This document shows positions 28,908 to 37,807 of a DNA stretch of 64,000 nucleotides, piece after piece. Within the stretch, counting starts at the first letter, position 1. Each line of letters begins with the position of its first letter. The position numbers were made by a program, and so were the translations under genes. Source of the DNA: Pseudarthrobacter sp. NamE2 (lineage in GTDB: Bacteria > Actinomycetota > Actinomycetes > Actinomycetales > Micrococcaceae). The stretch is from NCBI RefSeq assembly GCF_005796205.1, contig NZ_VAHN01000008.1, positions 62,001-126,000 of the forward strand, given 5' to 3'. The notes beneath the pieces are model-generated. The model worked only from the letters and a program-made list of their open reading frames with translations, had not been told where the DNA came from and ran no database searches.

Positions 28908-29845
28908 GCAATCCTGCACCGCTCACCTGGCGGGACGAAGAACGATCCTTCACGGTCTCCCTAGGGGACCTGGACATCGCCACCTACACCTACGACGCCA
29001 CGGACGAGCAGCGCGAGTCACCCCGGCCCTTCTTTCATCCGCTGCGCACCACCGCCGGGGAAACCGTGAGCGCCTACCGGCCCTGGGACCACGTCTGGCA
29101 CAAAGGCATCGCCTGGTCGCTGCCCCACTTCGGCGAGGACAACTTCTGGGGCGGCCCCAGCTACCGTCGCGGCAAGGACTACCAGTGGCTGCCCAACAAC
29201 GGGCGGATGAAGCACGAGCGGATCCTTGAGGCCGGGACGGACGACGCCGGGTTCCACTTCTCCCACGCCCTCACCTGGTGGACACAGCCCGGTGAGCACG
29301 TGGTGGATGAGATCCGCACCCTGCGGATCAACGCCGGACCGGACGCCGAATCCTGGACACTTGTTTTCGAAACAGCCATGACCAACGAGTCCGGCCATGA
29401 CATCCACATCGGTTCACCCACCACGGAAGGCCGGGAGAACGCCGGCTACGGGGGCCTGTTCTGGCGCGGCCCCCGCGAGTTCACGGGCGGCAGGATCGTG
29501 GGGCCGGACGGAAGGACGGGCGAGGAGTTGCGCGGAAGCCGGGGGCCGTGGCTTGCCTTCGTGGGGCAGCACGACGACACCTGCCGGCACTCCACCGTCC
29601 TGATCGCCGATGACACCGCGAACGCCCAGCATCCGCCGGAATGGTTCGCCCGTTCCGAGCCCTTCGCATGCTTTGGGCCCGCGCCGTTCTTCAGCAAGGA
29701 GGTCACGTTTGCCGCCGGCGAAACCATGGTGAACCGGTACGCGGTGGTGATAGCCGACGGCGACTCCGGCCAGGAGCGGCTGGCCCGCCTGGCGTCCGTG
29801 GCAACGGACGCTTTGCGGCAAGCAAAGGTGAAGGCCGGGGCATGA
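28904..29845 (+). CDS. DUF6807 (PmoA-like) family protein
   Basis: A 313-residue cytoplasmic protein of the family often labelled PmoA or DUF6807, despite no link to methane oxidation. Typical blocks are FHPLRTTAG, RPWDHVWHKGIAWSLP and NFWGG near residues 40-90. The fold is predicted to be a beta-sandwich of the galactose-mutarotase type. It is coupled by ATGA to the oxidoreductase before it and the cupin after it. A role on the same sugar, perhaps as lyase, hydrolase or mutarotase, is inferred only from context. Confidence 0.8.
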   Translation: MSNPAPLTWRDEERSFTVSLGDLDIATYTYDATDEQRESPRPFFHPLRTTAGETVSAYRPWDHVWHKGIAWSLPHFGEDNFWGGPSYRRGKDYQWLPNNGRMKHERILEAGTDDAGFHFSHALTWWTQPGEHVVDEIRTLRINAGPDAESWTLVFETAMTNESGHDIHIGSPTTEGRENAGYGGLFWRGPREFTGGRIVGPDGRTGEELRGSRGPWLAFVGQHDDTCRHSTVLIADDTANAQHPPEWFARSEPFACFGPAPFFSKEVTFAAGETMVNRYAVVIADGDSGQERLARLASVATDALRQAKVKAGA

Positions 29846-30579
29846 CAGCTCAGCAGGCTCCCGCCTTCTTCCCGGGTGCCGTCGCCCTCACCCGGCTCGG
29901 CGTGTACGACTGGGAAGCCGCCGACGGTGTGTGCGGCGGCTCGCCCCACATGCACACTGCTTCCACCGAGGCCTATCTGGTCCTCTCCGGAAAGGGCACG
30001 GTGGAGACTATCCGGCAGTCGGGGTACGAATCGTACGATTTGGCGCCGAACGACCTCCTCTGGTTCAGCCCGGGAACCATCCACCGCCTGGTAAACGAGG
30101 ACAACCTGGAAATCCTGGTGGTCATGCAGAACAGCGGCCTGCCCGAGGCCGGCGACGCCGTGCTCACCTTCGACCCCGGCATCATGGCCAGCCCGGAGCG
30201 CTACGCGGAGGCAGCGTCCCTGGCCGGAGGGCCGTCTTCGTCCCTGCCGGAAGCCGCCCGCGCGCGCCGGGACGCCGCGATGGCCGGCTACCAGCGCATC
30301 AAGGAGGCTGCCCTCGCCGGCCGGCACGACGTCGTCGAGCAGTTCCAGCGCGACGCCGTCCGCCTGGTCCAGTCGCGGGTTCCGGCCTGGCAGGCCCTGT
30401 GGGACGAAACCATCGCGCCCGAAGCTGCGCGAACGGAAACTTGGCTCAAGGAGCTGGCCGCCGGCGGGTTCAGCCACTTTGCGGACGCTGCCGTGGTCCG
30501 GGCGGAAGCCGCGGGACCTGAGCGGGCCTTCGGCATGTGCGGGCGGCTGCAGAAGTGGGAGCCGGGCCGGCAGGCCTGA
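29842..30579 (+). CDS. Cupin-domain protein
   Basis: A 245-residue protein with one cupin barrel at residues ~25-105. Metal ligands are visible in SPHMHTASTEAYLVLSG and, for the second cupin motif, PGTIHRLVNE. The remaining C-terminal half is helical and not recognised. The start is fixed by an ATGA overlap with the DUF6807 gene. In a sugar operon it may be an isomerase or a ligand-binding protein. Confidence 0.78.
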   Translation: MTAQQAPAFFPGAVALTRLGVYDWEAADGVCGGSPHMHTASTEAYLVLSGKGTVETIRQSGYESYDLAPNDLLWFSPGTIHRLVNEDNLEILVVMQNSGLPEAGDAVLTFDPGIMASPERYAEAASLAGGPSSSLPEAARARRDAAMAGYQRIKEAALAGRHDVVEQFQRDAVRLVQSRVPAWQALWDETIAPEAARTETWLKELAAGGFSHFADAAVVRAEAAGPERAFGMCGRLQKWEPGRQA

Positions 30580-30608
30580 TCCACCAACATGGAAGGGGAC
30601 ACCGGAAA

Positions 30609-31655
30609 ATGGTGCAGGAAGCTGTTGCGCGGGGGCGGGCGAAAGCGCCCACGATCTATGATGTGGCAGCGCTGGCCGGGGTATCCCACCAGACGGTCTC
30701 CCGGTACCTGAAAGACGGGAAAGGCCTCAAACCCGGCACCCTGGAACGGGTGGAAAAGGCCCTGTCCGAGCTCCGGTACACCCCCAACCTTGCGGCGCGT
30801 TCGCTGAGGTCGCGGAAGCTGTATCGGGTTGTGGTCGTGGTTCCGGAAGCCTCCCTGTACTTTCCCGCCCGCATGCTCAACGGCGCGGCGGGCGCAGCAC
30901 ACGCACGTGGCTACCGCGTGGACGTGGTGGCCATGGAAGGAACCGCCCAGGCACGGGCACTCCAGCTCGAACGGCTCCTGACTGGTGAGGACATCGCCGG
31001 AATCCTGTCCTTCGTGCCCCGCCCCAAGGCCACCGCCGCAACCGGAACGGCAACCGTTCCCATGGTGGTGGCCGGCGAGTACGACAACAAGATGCGCGCC
31101 CGCGGAAGCCTTGCGGACGGCACCGCGGTGCACAGCATCATCCGCGAACTGGCGGCCCTCGGCCACACCAACTTCTTCCACGTTGCCGGCCCCGCCGCCT
31201 GGCCCGCCGCCCGCAACCGCAAGGCCGTCTACCAGGAAGCCATCGCCGCGCTGGGGCTGACCTCGCTGGGCATGGCCGCCGGCGACTGGTCTCCCGCCTC
31301 CGGGTATGCCGCTGGCAAGAAAATCGCCGCGCTCAACGGCGTTACTGCTGTTTTCGCCGCCAACGACCAGATGGCCTTCGGCGTCATCCGGGCACTCCAC
31401 GACCAGGGCATCCGGGTGCCTGTCGACGTCAGCGTCTTCGGCTGGGACGACGTACCGGAGGGTTCCTACTTCATTCCGTCCCTTTCCACGGTGCACATGG
31501 ACGTTGAGGCGTTGGGAGCCAGGAGCATGCGCGAGCTCATCGCCCGGATACACGGTGAGGAGCCGCCGCAGGACGCCGCCGCCCTGCCGCTGATGGAGCT
31601 GGTGCTGCGCGAATCCACGGGGCCGGCAGCCCCGCGGCAGTTGAAGCCAGCGTAA
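30609..31655 (+). CDS. LacI-family transcriptional regulator
   Basis: A 348-residue regulator. The DNA-binding head is TIYDVAALAGVSHQTVSRYLK at residues 15-35, the hinge is LAARSLRSRK, and the ligand domain follows with DQMAFGVIRALHDQGIRVP and VSVFGWDDVPEG. The ATG at 30609 follows GGAAGGGG. It lies last in the oxidoreductase-DUF6807-cupin run and most likely represses that operon. Confidence 0.9.
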   Translation: MVQEAVARGRAKAPTIYDVAALAGVSHQTVSRYLKDGKGLKPGTLERVEKALSELRYTPNLAARSLRSRKLYRVVVVVPEASLYFPARMLNGAAGAAHARGYRVDVVAMEGTAQARALQLERLLTGEDIAGILSFVPRPKATAATGTATVPMVVAGEYDNKMRARGSLADGTAVHSIIRELAALGHTNFFHVAGPAAWPAARNRKAVYQEAIAALGLTSLGMAAGDWSPASGYAAGKKIAALNGVTAVFAANDQMAFGVIRALHDQGIRVPVDVSVFGWDDVPEGSYFIPSLSTVHMDVEALGARSMRELIARIHGEEPPQDAAALPLMELVLRESTGPAAPRQLKPA

Positions 31656-31699
31656 AAGGGTAGGAACCTCAAAGATTGCCGGCAACCCGAGGGGACCGC

Positions 31700-32212
31700 A
31701 TGGAAAACACCCGGAGCGGCTGGACGGGAAGCTCCGCCGCCTGGCTGCTGGGCCCGTTGGCCACGGGCCTTGGCTGGGCCGCGCATGTGGCAGGCGGGGG
31801 CCAGTCCCCGGCGGTCCTGATCGTCCTTGCCCTGGCTGCGCTGCTGGGCATGGTGGCGTCCATGCTGGGCCGGCGCAGGCTGCCCGGATGGGCGGTCCTG
31901 GTGGCAGCAGCCGTGGCGCAGCAGCTGCTGCACCTTGCCTTCAGCGCGTTTTCCTCCCCCAGCGGGTTCTCCCTTCCCGGGCACGGCCACGGGGAAACCC
32001 CAGCGCCGGACACCACCCCGGCCCAGGGTGCAACCGCCCCTTCCCACGACCTGCACGTGCTGCTGTACCTGCACGCGGCTGCGGCGCTGCTGACTGTGCT
32101 GGCCGCCGCCCAGTGGCCCAGGATCCTGCAGTGGCGCCTGCCGGCACGGCAGGACCACGTGGAAGGGCGCCTGTCAGGAAGCCAGCGTGCCGCGGACGAT
32201 GCTGACGCTTGA
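31700..32212 (+). CDS. Small membrane protein of unknown function
   Basis: A 170-residue protein with about four hydrophobic helices (roughly residues 15-35, 40-55, 60-85 and 118-138) and a His/Gly-rich loop (SLPGHGHGETPAP) that could bind metal. The ATG at 31700 follows GAGGGGACC. Its 3' end overlaps the end of a convergent decayed DUF4397 gene, so the last ~13 residues may not be original. No family is recognised with confidence. Confidence 0.55.
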   Translation: MENTRSGWTGSSAAWLLGPLATGLGWAAHVAGGGQSPAVLIVLALAALLGMVASMLGRRRLPGWAVLVAAAVAQQLLHLAFSAFSSPSGFSLPGHGHGETPAPDTTPAQGATAPSHDLHVLLYLHAAAALLTVLAAAQWPRILQWRLPARQDHVEGRLSGSQRAADDADA

Positions 32213-32820
32213 GTGGGCCGGGTTGTTGTCCACCGGTTCGTCCGGGACATCCACAATGGGGTACTCGGAGAGCTGCAGGCCGGCAGGCACCTGGAACGCT
32301 CCGCGGGACCGAGCACCGGGGTGGTGGTGCCGGCGGCGGCGACGGCTGCCGGGATGGTTCCGGATCGAGCGTCAGGGTCTGTTCACTGGGGTTGGCAACG
32401 TTGGAGATGACGGGTGTTCCGCCGGCCAGGACGTCGACGGCGGGCGCGGCTGCTGCGGTGTGCCGGACGGTGAGCTTGCCCTTGCCGGCCTCGATCTGGG
32501 AGACGTTGTTGGTGAAGAGGTTGGCAGTGGGGTTGCCGCCGGCGTCCAGGTTGGCTACTGCAGTGTAGTTTCCGTTGGACTCGAGGGTTACGCTGACCGG
32601 GCCGATGACGGCTGCGGAAGGGGCCCTGCCAGGGTGCCGGGGGTGAAATCGTCCAGGATCCGTTCACCGTTGACCCCCACACGTCCACGGTCAGTCCCGG
32701 GACGCCATGCAGCACGGAGAGTTGGGCGTCTCCGTCGGCTGCCTGGGCGGGCCGGCGAGAGCGATTGCAGCTGCAAATGCCGCTGCACCGGCACCTGCTG
32801 TGAAGATCTTGTTGCGCATG
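32174..32820 (-). pseudogene. DUF4397-domain secreted protein, multiple frameshifts
   Basis: Joined across frames, the translation gives a signal peptide (MRNKIFTAGAGAAAFAAAIA), then LSVLHGVPGLTVDVW, VNGERILDDFTPGTLAGP, VSVTLESNGNYTAVANLDAG, LTVRHTAAAPAVDVLAGG and a C-terminus VDNNPAHSSVSIVRGTLAS before TGA. This is a whole DUF4397 protein of the cell-surface type. At least three single-base indels lie in G or C runs near 32740, 32675 and 32355, with a further frame change near 32620. The protein sequence itself is well kept, so decay is recent or the base calls are wrong. Confidence 0.75.
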
Positions 32821-32920
32821 TCCCTCTCCTTAATCGGCCCGCCTTGCCGGCGTTTGTGCTTACACCCCTACTACTGGCGCAGCCCCGGAGCCGGATGCAG
32901 ATTCATGGAAATTCTTGCAA

Positions 32921-33964
32921 TTATTTTTCCGGGCGCCCTGGCGGCTGCCGCGCCGCCGGCGGTGCCGTGCTTGCCCGGAGGACCAGCTCCGGCGTGACCA
33001 CGGTGGAACTGGCGGCCGCGCCGGCTTCGATCTCCTTGAGCATGATGTCCATGCAGCGCCGGCCCAGTTCCTCGAAGTCCTGCCGCACGGTGGTGAGCGG
33101 CGGGCTGAAGTACCCCGATTCGGGCTGGTCGTCGAAGCCCACCACGGAGACGTCGTCGGGCACGCGGACGCCTGCCTCGTCGAACGCACGGAGCAGGCCC
33201 AGCGCCATCTGGTCATTGCCGACGAACAGTGCCGTTGCGCCGCGGCCGGCGGCGAGCTTCCGGCCGATCCCGTAGCCGCTGCCGGCACTCCAGTCGCCCT
33301 GCACCAGCGGACCCTCCGGCAGGCCGGCCGCGGCGAGCGCCTCGCGCCAGCCTTCCGCCCGTTCCGCGCCGTCCGTCCAGTCCGGTGGGCCGGACACGTG
33401 CCCAATGTGGCGGTGCCCCTGCCCGATCAGGTGTTCGACGGCGAGCCTGGCGCCCCGGCGCTGGTCCACCATGGCCCCGCTGACGGCGCCGTTGCCGAGG
33501 GATCCGACGGCAACCACGGGCACGGAAAGGTTCATCTCGTCCAGCACCTGCAGGGTGTCCGCGTGCGGCACCAGCACGGCGATGCCGTCCACGGACTGGT
33601 CCATGAAGCGGCTGACGGCGTCGGAGATCGCCTCCCGGCTGACCGCGCGCAGCGCGCCGATGCTGACAAAGTAGCCGGCATCCCGGGCCGCATGCTCCAC
33701 ACCGAGGAGCGTGTTGGCCGGGCCGTACTGGGACAGCTCGCTGGCCAGGACGCCGATGGTCTGCGAACGCCTGGTCACCAGGCTCCGCGCCGCCGTGTTC
33801 CGCCGGTACCCCAGCTCGGCAATGGCTGCCTCCACCTTTTCGCGGGTGGCCTTGCTGACGTTGGGGTGGTTGTTGACCACCCGGGACACGGTCTGGTGCG
33901 AGACGCCGGCGACGTCCGCCACGTCCTCCAGGCGCGGCATCCTGCCCTTGCTGCTTTTTGCCAT
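32921..33964 (-). CDS. LacI-family transcriptional regulator
   Basis: A 347-residue regulator with the head RLEDVADVAGVSHQTVSRVVN at residues 10-30, the hinge NTAARSLVTRRS, and a ligand domain ending in VSVVGFDDQPESGYFSPPLTTVRQ. The start at 33964 was chosen because the upstream extension has no similarity. The C-terminal Pro/Arg tail is short. A half-copy of a dispersed repeat lies just before the gene. The regulated sugar is unknown; the araB operator is a candidate target. Confidence 0.9.
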   Translation of the reverse strand: MAKSSKGRMPRLEDVADVAGVSHQTVSRVVNNHPNVSKATREKVEAAIAELGYRRNTAARSLVTRRSQTIGVLASELSQYGPANTLLGVEHAARDAGYFVSIGALRAVSREAISDAVSRFMDQSVDGIAVLVPHADTLQVLDEMNLSVPVVAVGSLGNGAVSGAMVDQRRGARLAVEHLIGQGHRHIGHVSGPPDWTDGAERAEGWREALAAAGLPEGPLVQGDWSAGSGYGIGRKLAAGRGATALFVGNDQMALGLLRAFDEAGVRVPDDVSVVGFDDQPESGYFSPPLTTVRQDFEELGRRCMDIMLKEIEAGAAASSTVVTPELVLRASTAPPAARQPPGRPEK

Positions 33965-33980
33965 GCGCCTATTCTCCCCG

Positions 33981-34000
33981 GAGTTTTTGTCCGGATGTGC
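33981..34000. repeat. Single arm of the GAGTTTTTGTCC repeat
   Basis: GAGTTTTTGTCCGGATGTGC matches the arm at 20592-20611 at 18 of 20 positions, but the second arm is missing here. It marks the border between the conserved chromosome on the left and the relic-rich island on the right. Confidence 0.6.
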
Positions 34001-34046
34001 CGAGCCCCGGGGCGGCAAAGTCACGTAGTGGTTATAACGGCGATGG

Positions 34047-34140
34047 TTAGGCCGGAAGACGAGCGTATAACCTGCGGTCCAATGACTGTCTGCGGGTGCT
34101 GACGCTCGCATACCCGGTTGCTTTGCCAGACGCGTCAAAA
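34047..34140 (-). pseudogene. Serine recombinase (resolvase) N-terminal relic
   Basis: The minus-strand frame reads TGYASVSTRRQSLDRRLY, which matches the start of resolvase/invertase proteins (GYARVSTxxQSLD) with the catalytic Ser in place. The match ends after about 20 residues. A diverged copy of its upstream DNA accompanies a second resolvase relic at 34540. Confidence 0.6.
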
Positions 34141-34155
34141 AGCGTGCCGACCGCG

Positions 34156-34205
34156 TTTTGACCAGCTTTCATTTCGAATACCACTTTTGCCAATGATAGG
34201 AGGAC
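34156..34205. repeat. Diverged direct repeat, copy 1 (upstream of resolvase relic)
   Basis: The ~50-bp stretch beginning TTTTGACCAGCTTTC resembles 34928-34976 (TTTTGACCGGTTTTC...) along its length. Each copy stands just upstream of a decayed resolvase frame, so an ancestral resolvase gene was duplicated or inserted twice. Confidence 0.55.
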
Positions 34206-34539
34206 TTCTCCACCTGTTCTGTCGGATGTTCGGCGAATGGCAGCTTTTTCAGGCGTTATTTGTCGCTTGGTGCAGGCCGCAACCCTCCTGGACATGCTGT
34301 GCAAACTTTAAGAAACCCTGCAGCCGACTTAGCAAACTTGCCATCTTCCGTAACGCGGGTGCCCCGCAAGCTATCTCAAAACAAGGTCGCGCTAGGCGGC
34401 TTCGGATGCGACTTTTGAATGTCGCTCCTGCTGAGAGCCCGAGCCAGTGATGAAACAGTGACGCTAACCCGCTCAGCCGTTTCCTTCTAAGTTTTCCCTT
34501 CGTTGCGCAACTGTCGGGCAGTTTCCAGTTTCCCTGGCG

Positions 34540-34905
34540 TCATCGACCGTGGGCGGCCGCCGGGCAGGTCTCAAGCTTTTGGATGAGCTTGTCGTGGGCA
34601 CTAGTCTTATCCAGCCAAGGTTCAGCCAGGGAACGGAAGCTTATCCCCCGCTGACCCTGCACTGCGACGATATCCGCAAGGTCGAAGGTACTACGGCCAA
34701 GCCTGGTCAGGTCCGCGACCAACAGCACGTTGGCCGGTTGCAGCTAATCCAGGCGGTCCTTGCACCGCGCCGTTGCCGGGGTAGCACCGGACGCATACTC
34801 CTGAAAGACGCGGATTGCTCCGGCCACTACCAACGCGTCCACCTGCGAATCGAGCGATTGGCCACCAGTACTGACCCTCGCAGAGCCGACCCTATTCCTT
34901 GAGAC
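34540..34905 (-). pseudogene. Serine recombinase (resolvase), decayed
   Basis: Joined frames read ARVSTGGQSLDSQVDALVVAG, FQEYASGATPATARCKDRLD, a stop, then VLLVADLTRLGRSTFDLADI and GISFRSLAEPWLDKTSAHDK. These are the N-terminal catalytic domain of a Tn3/Hin-type resolvase, including the DRLGRS-like block. A frameshift near 34880 and an in-frame stop near 34752 disable it, and the DNA-binding domain is absent. Confidence 0.75.
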
Positions 34906-34927
34906 GTCAAAAACCCTCCCATCACCC

Positions 34928-34976
34928 TTTTGACCGGTTTTCTTTTCGGTAACCAGTTTTGACTAAGAGCAGGAGT
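34928..34976. repeat. Diverged direct repeat, copy 2
   Basis: Second copy of the element described at 34156; it lies just upstream (minus sense) of the resolvase relic at 34540-34905. Confidence 0.55.
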
Positions 34977-35724
34977 GCTTTTTCGACTCTCTGCTGAGGC
35001 TTGCCGGCAGCAGGTCAGAAACGCTCGTTATCGACCTGCCCCGCAACACCCCTCGAGCAGCTCAAAAGCCGCGACCGTGCCGGCCTCTTCTCCATCGCAC
35101 CTTAGGAGCTCGTCCTAAAACAGTCAGTATGACTACCTGGTTGTTGCGTCAGACGGAGGTCGCCTTGCTGCATCGTGAGTGCCCGTGAGCGCCAATAGAA
35201 AAGTCTTCCGGGACTCTCCGAGGTTGCGGGCGACCTGTGCAGCGGGTTCACCGCCTTCACACCAGACGGACAACACTTCGAATCTGGCTGACAGTGACCC
35301 GTCGGGGCCGGGTCGCCTAGGTTCCCGCCTCCGTCTCTAGAACACCCACAAGTGGATCCTCGAGGTTGAGGACGGTCCGCTGGCGAAGCCGTTCCGTTTA
35401 GGCGTTGTCCTTGGCCCACCACAGGAATTCGGATGCGTGCTGCTGGTGCCGGAGGCCCTCGCCGAGAGTGCAAGTAACAACTCGGCAGCTCTGCCTGGTA
35501 CCGCCAGAGCGAGATCTGGCTAACTGGCGGAATATTGACCCAACCCACTTTGATGCCGCCACTGACCGATGTCCTTTAGGAATGCAACCTATTTCAGGGA
35601 ACTTTTCTGGATTCCGTTCTCTCTAATGCATGTCAACTACCTCAGGAAGTTGCAAGGAGGACGATTGTTCCAGCCTCCAAAATCTCCATCTGAACCCAAC
35701 ACCAACACAAAAAGGGAAAACTTC
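34977..35724. other. Relic-rich stretch without a sound gene
   Basis: No intact gene was found. On the minus strand, pieces such as ARFEVLSVWCEGGEPAAQVA and NLGESRKTF resemble the helix-turn-helix start of an insertion-sequence transposase, but the frame breaks repeatedly. The composition is mixed, as expected of decayed mobile DNA. Confidence 0.4.
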
Positions 35725-36024
35725 ATGCTAGAAATCGGCCTCGCCATATGGGGGAAGGTCCCACCGGTGGCACGCACGACTAATCCGAACAAGGCGGCAA
35801 TAATCGGCCTAGCCTTTGGAGGAATAGGGCTAGGAATATACTTCCGAAGCGTACTAGACTCTCTCGCGCCTTTGGCGATACTTCTAATCCTCACAATCAC
35901 CGTCGGAGACGTAGGTGCTCTGGGCGCGCTTGCTATATCGGGAATCTACGGGTACCTGCGTTCTTCGGAGTCGAACCAGCGTCTTGCTGCATCCGAAAGT
36001 TCTCCCGTGATCCCAACTGCTTGA
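35725..36024 (+). CDS. Small hypothetical membrane protein
   Basis: A 99-residue protein with two strongly hydrophobic stretches (about residues 20-42 and 47-78, the second long enough for a hairpin) and a polar C-terminus. AAAGGG lies eight bases before the ATG. Its base composition is lower in GC than the chromosomal genes to the left. No family was recognised. It stands alone between relics of mobile elements. Confidence 0.5.
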   Translation: MLEIGLAIWGKVPPVARTTNPNKAAIIGLAFGGIGLGIYFRSVLDSLAPLAILLILTITVGDVGALGALAISGIYGYLRSSESNQRLAASESSPVIPTA

Positions 36025-36162
36025 GGCACTTGTATGCACTAGGGACAGTGTTTTGCCTATCAAGAGTCTTCCACCCCCAGGGAACCTTCGAGGGGATCAA
36101 ATCCTCTAATAGGCAGAGATGGAAACAGGAAGCAGGAGCTTCCGTGACGCAAGGAGGACATC

Positions 36163-36375
36163 ATGGAATATCAATGGGAAGCCGATGGCATTAGCGACAC
36201 TGAGACATTCGGCGAGTTCTCAGTAGACCCTTACACCGGATACACCGGGGCATCAGGAACCTTGTGGCCGTTGGACACGGACAATTCCGGCGGCTCAGAA
36301 CTTTTCGCTTTCGATGACACACCAGCAGACGTTGGGCGGCCGTTCCCAGCACTATGCCCCCGTATACGTTTCTAG
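36163..36375 (+). CDS. Small Asp/Tyr-rich protein, MEY/MEF family copy 1
   Basis: A 70-residue protein beginning MEYQWEADGISDTETF, with a very strong ribosome site (AAGGAGG, five bases before the ATG). The stretch PLDTDNSGGSELFAFD resembles a D-x-D-x-S-G calcium-binding loop. The start, acidity and Asp/Gly/Tyr content match two other small proteins in this island (38449 and 47631). No signal peptide is present. The last ~15 residues are unlike the rest and may be a new end created where a transposase relic begins. Confidence 0.6.
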   Translation: MEYQWEADGISDTETFGEFSVDPYTGYTGASGTLWPLDTDNSGGSELFAFDDTPADVGRPFPALCPRIRF

Positions 36376-36660
36376 CATGTCAGTCCCACGGGCCTATCAA
36401 GACGCCGACAGAATCTTTCCTAGAAGCCTTCCCCACCTCAAAGGATTTCAGGCTGCGACGGAAACCGCCGCTGGACGCCTGCCGCTCGCCACGCCATCCC
36501 GTCTTGCGGCTCCAGCTGGCTGTTGTCGTTGGACTTGTAGGGGCTGGCACGGGTGAAGTAGAAGTTGAGTTTGATTGCCCAGCTGACGAGGGGCAATACG
36601 ACACCGCCCTGGAACTGCAGCTTCTGAACGAACCCTGCGGGCCCGCTGCGGATCCAGTTC

Positions 36661-36874
36661 ACCATTCGCCGTCACGAAGAAGGCCAGGGGCCGACCGGAG
36701 AACAGGGACGGGCACAAGACCACCATCTATGACAAACCCAGAACTCTTTACCAGCGGGTCTCAGACTCCGGTGTGTTCACGCCAAGGAAAGCCGCAGAAC
36801 TCGCGGCGGCCCTGAGCGCAACAAATCCCGCGGATCTCACCCGTGAATCACAGACATCTACTCCGAGTTATTAG
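36661..36874 (+). pseudogene. Transposase C-terminal relic
   Basis: The plus-strand frame reads YDKPRTLYQRVSDSGVF, KAAELAAALSATNPADLTRE, and stops at 36872. This is the conserved tail of DDE integrase-type transposases in which a ...YD.P.TP.QR... block precedes NPA.LTR. The catalytic domain is missing and the upstream frame is broken. Confidence 0.65.
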
Positions 36875-36993
36875 CGTCGCCGCCGTTAAAGCCCAAACCG
36901 CATAGGGGTGACCGAGGGCTTCGCGATGGTTATAGTGGGCTCAAATATCGACTAGTGCGGGGGGCACAGCGACCTCAACCAATCGGGGGGCGC

Positions 36994-37524
36994 ATGGACG
37001 CGACCGTAGCTCAGAGGCGTCAGCTTGAAGCGGCGATCGGGGGCGATGCGACCGCATTTGAGGCTCTGGCTACTGAGTCCCGGGCCATGATTTGGTCCGT
37101 CTGCCTGCGGATCACCGGAAACACCTACGATGCCGAAGATGCCCTTCAGAGCACCCTGTTAGCCGCATGGCGGGGCATACAGCAGTTCCGCCGTGAGTAC
37201 AGCTTTGGGACCTGGATTTATCGCATTGCGGCGACCGCGGCGTTGGCTGTCGTTAAATCGAAAGGAACTAAGCCTTTGGAGGTTGACGAAAGCTACTCTC
37301 CCGAGCGTGACTTCGCTGAACACCTCGCGGAAGCTGACTTGGTACAGCGGACACTGAACAGCATGCCGACCGAGCTCCGTGTGGCCCTTGTGCTGCGGGA
37401 GCTGTGTGACTATACGTATGCGCAAATTGCTGACTATCAGGGCGTGGGTGTGCCGGTAGTAAAAAGCAGGATTGCCAGAGGGAGGCAGGCTTTTGAGGCT
37501 GCAATTACCTCCGGAAACTCCTGA
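36994..37524 (+). CDS. ECF-type RNA polymerase sigma factor, paralogue 1
   Basis: A 176-residue sigma factor with region 2 (RITGNTYDAEDALQSTLLAAW, then FGTWIYRIA) and region 4 (LRVALVLRELCDYTYAQIADYQGV, then KSRIARGRQAF). The start at 36994 follows GGGGGG and aligns with the paralogue at 45102, which has exactly the same length. No anti-sigma factor gene is adjacent. An MEY-type small gene lies 0.6 kb upstream. Together with the copies at 45102 and 48117 it forms a local family, probably controlling the Hsp70-dynamin island. Confidence 0.88.
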   Translation: MDATVAQRRQLEAAIGGDATAFEALATESRAMIWSVCLRITGNTYDAEDALQSTLLAAWRGIQQFRREYSFGTWIYRIAATAALAVVKSKGTKPLEVDESYSPERDFAEHLAEADLVQRTLNSMPTELRVALVLRELCDYTYAQIADYQGVGVPVVKSRIARGRQAFEAAITSGNS

Positions 37525-37807
37525 GGCCGCGCCCGTCATGGTCTGTTCCTAGAGCTCCAGGATTAGCAGGGGAACACCAGCCCTCATTTAGTCTTCCTGG
37601 TGGCTCAGCAGGATCCTGCCGATGTCCTCCGGGGAGAGGAGCCGGCCGCACAGACGACTTGTCCCCGTTCAGCTAGTTCCCGTCTATCGACCCTAGTGAC
37701 TGCAGTAGTAGTCCCGCTGGGTCTCGGGGAAGGAAATAGCTAGAGACAAATGTTATGAGGCCGGCGACTAGCCAAGCTAGTTTCATTGGCCACCGTAGCT
37801 TTGATGA

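Noticed and set aside
27690..28919. 409-codon minus-strand frame opposite the Gfo/Idh gene
   Set aside because: Antisense shadow with no recognisable family; the plus strand has a Rossmann motif and EKP.
34118..34902. Plus-strand frames across the resolvase relics as possible small genes
   Set aside because: No starts with ribosome sites; the minus strand explains the sequence as decayed resolvase.
37525..37807. Minus-strand piece near 37630 reading RLLSPEDIGRILLSHQED as a gene end
   Set aside because: Protein-like for ~18 residues only; no start or continuing frame could be found.
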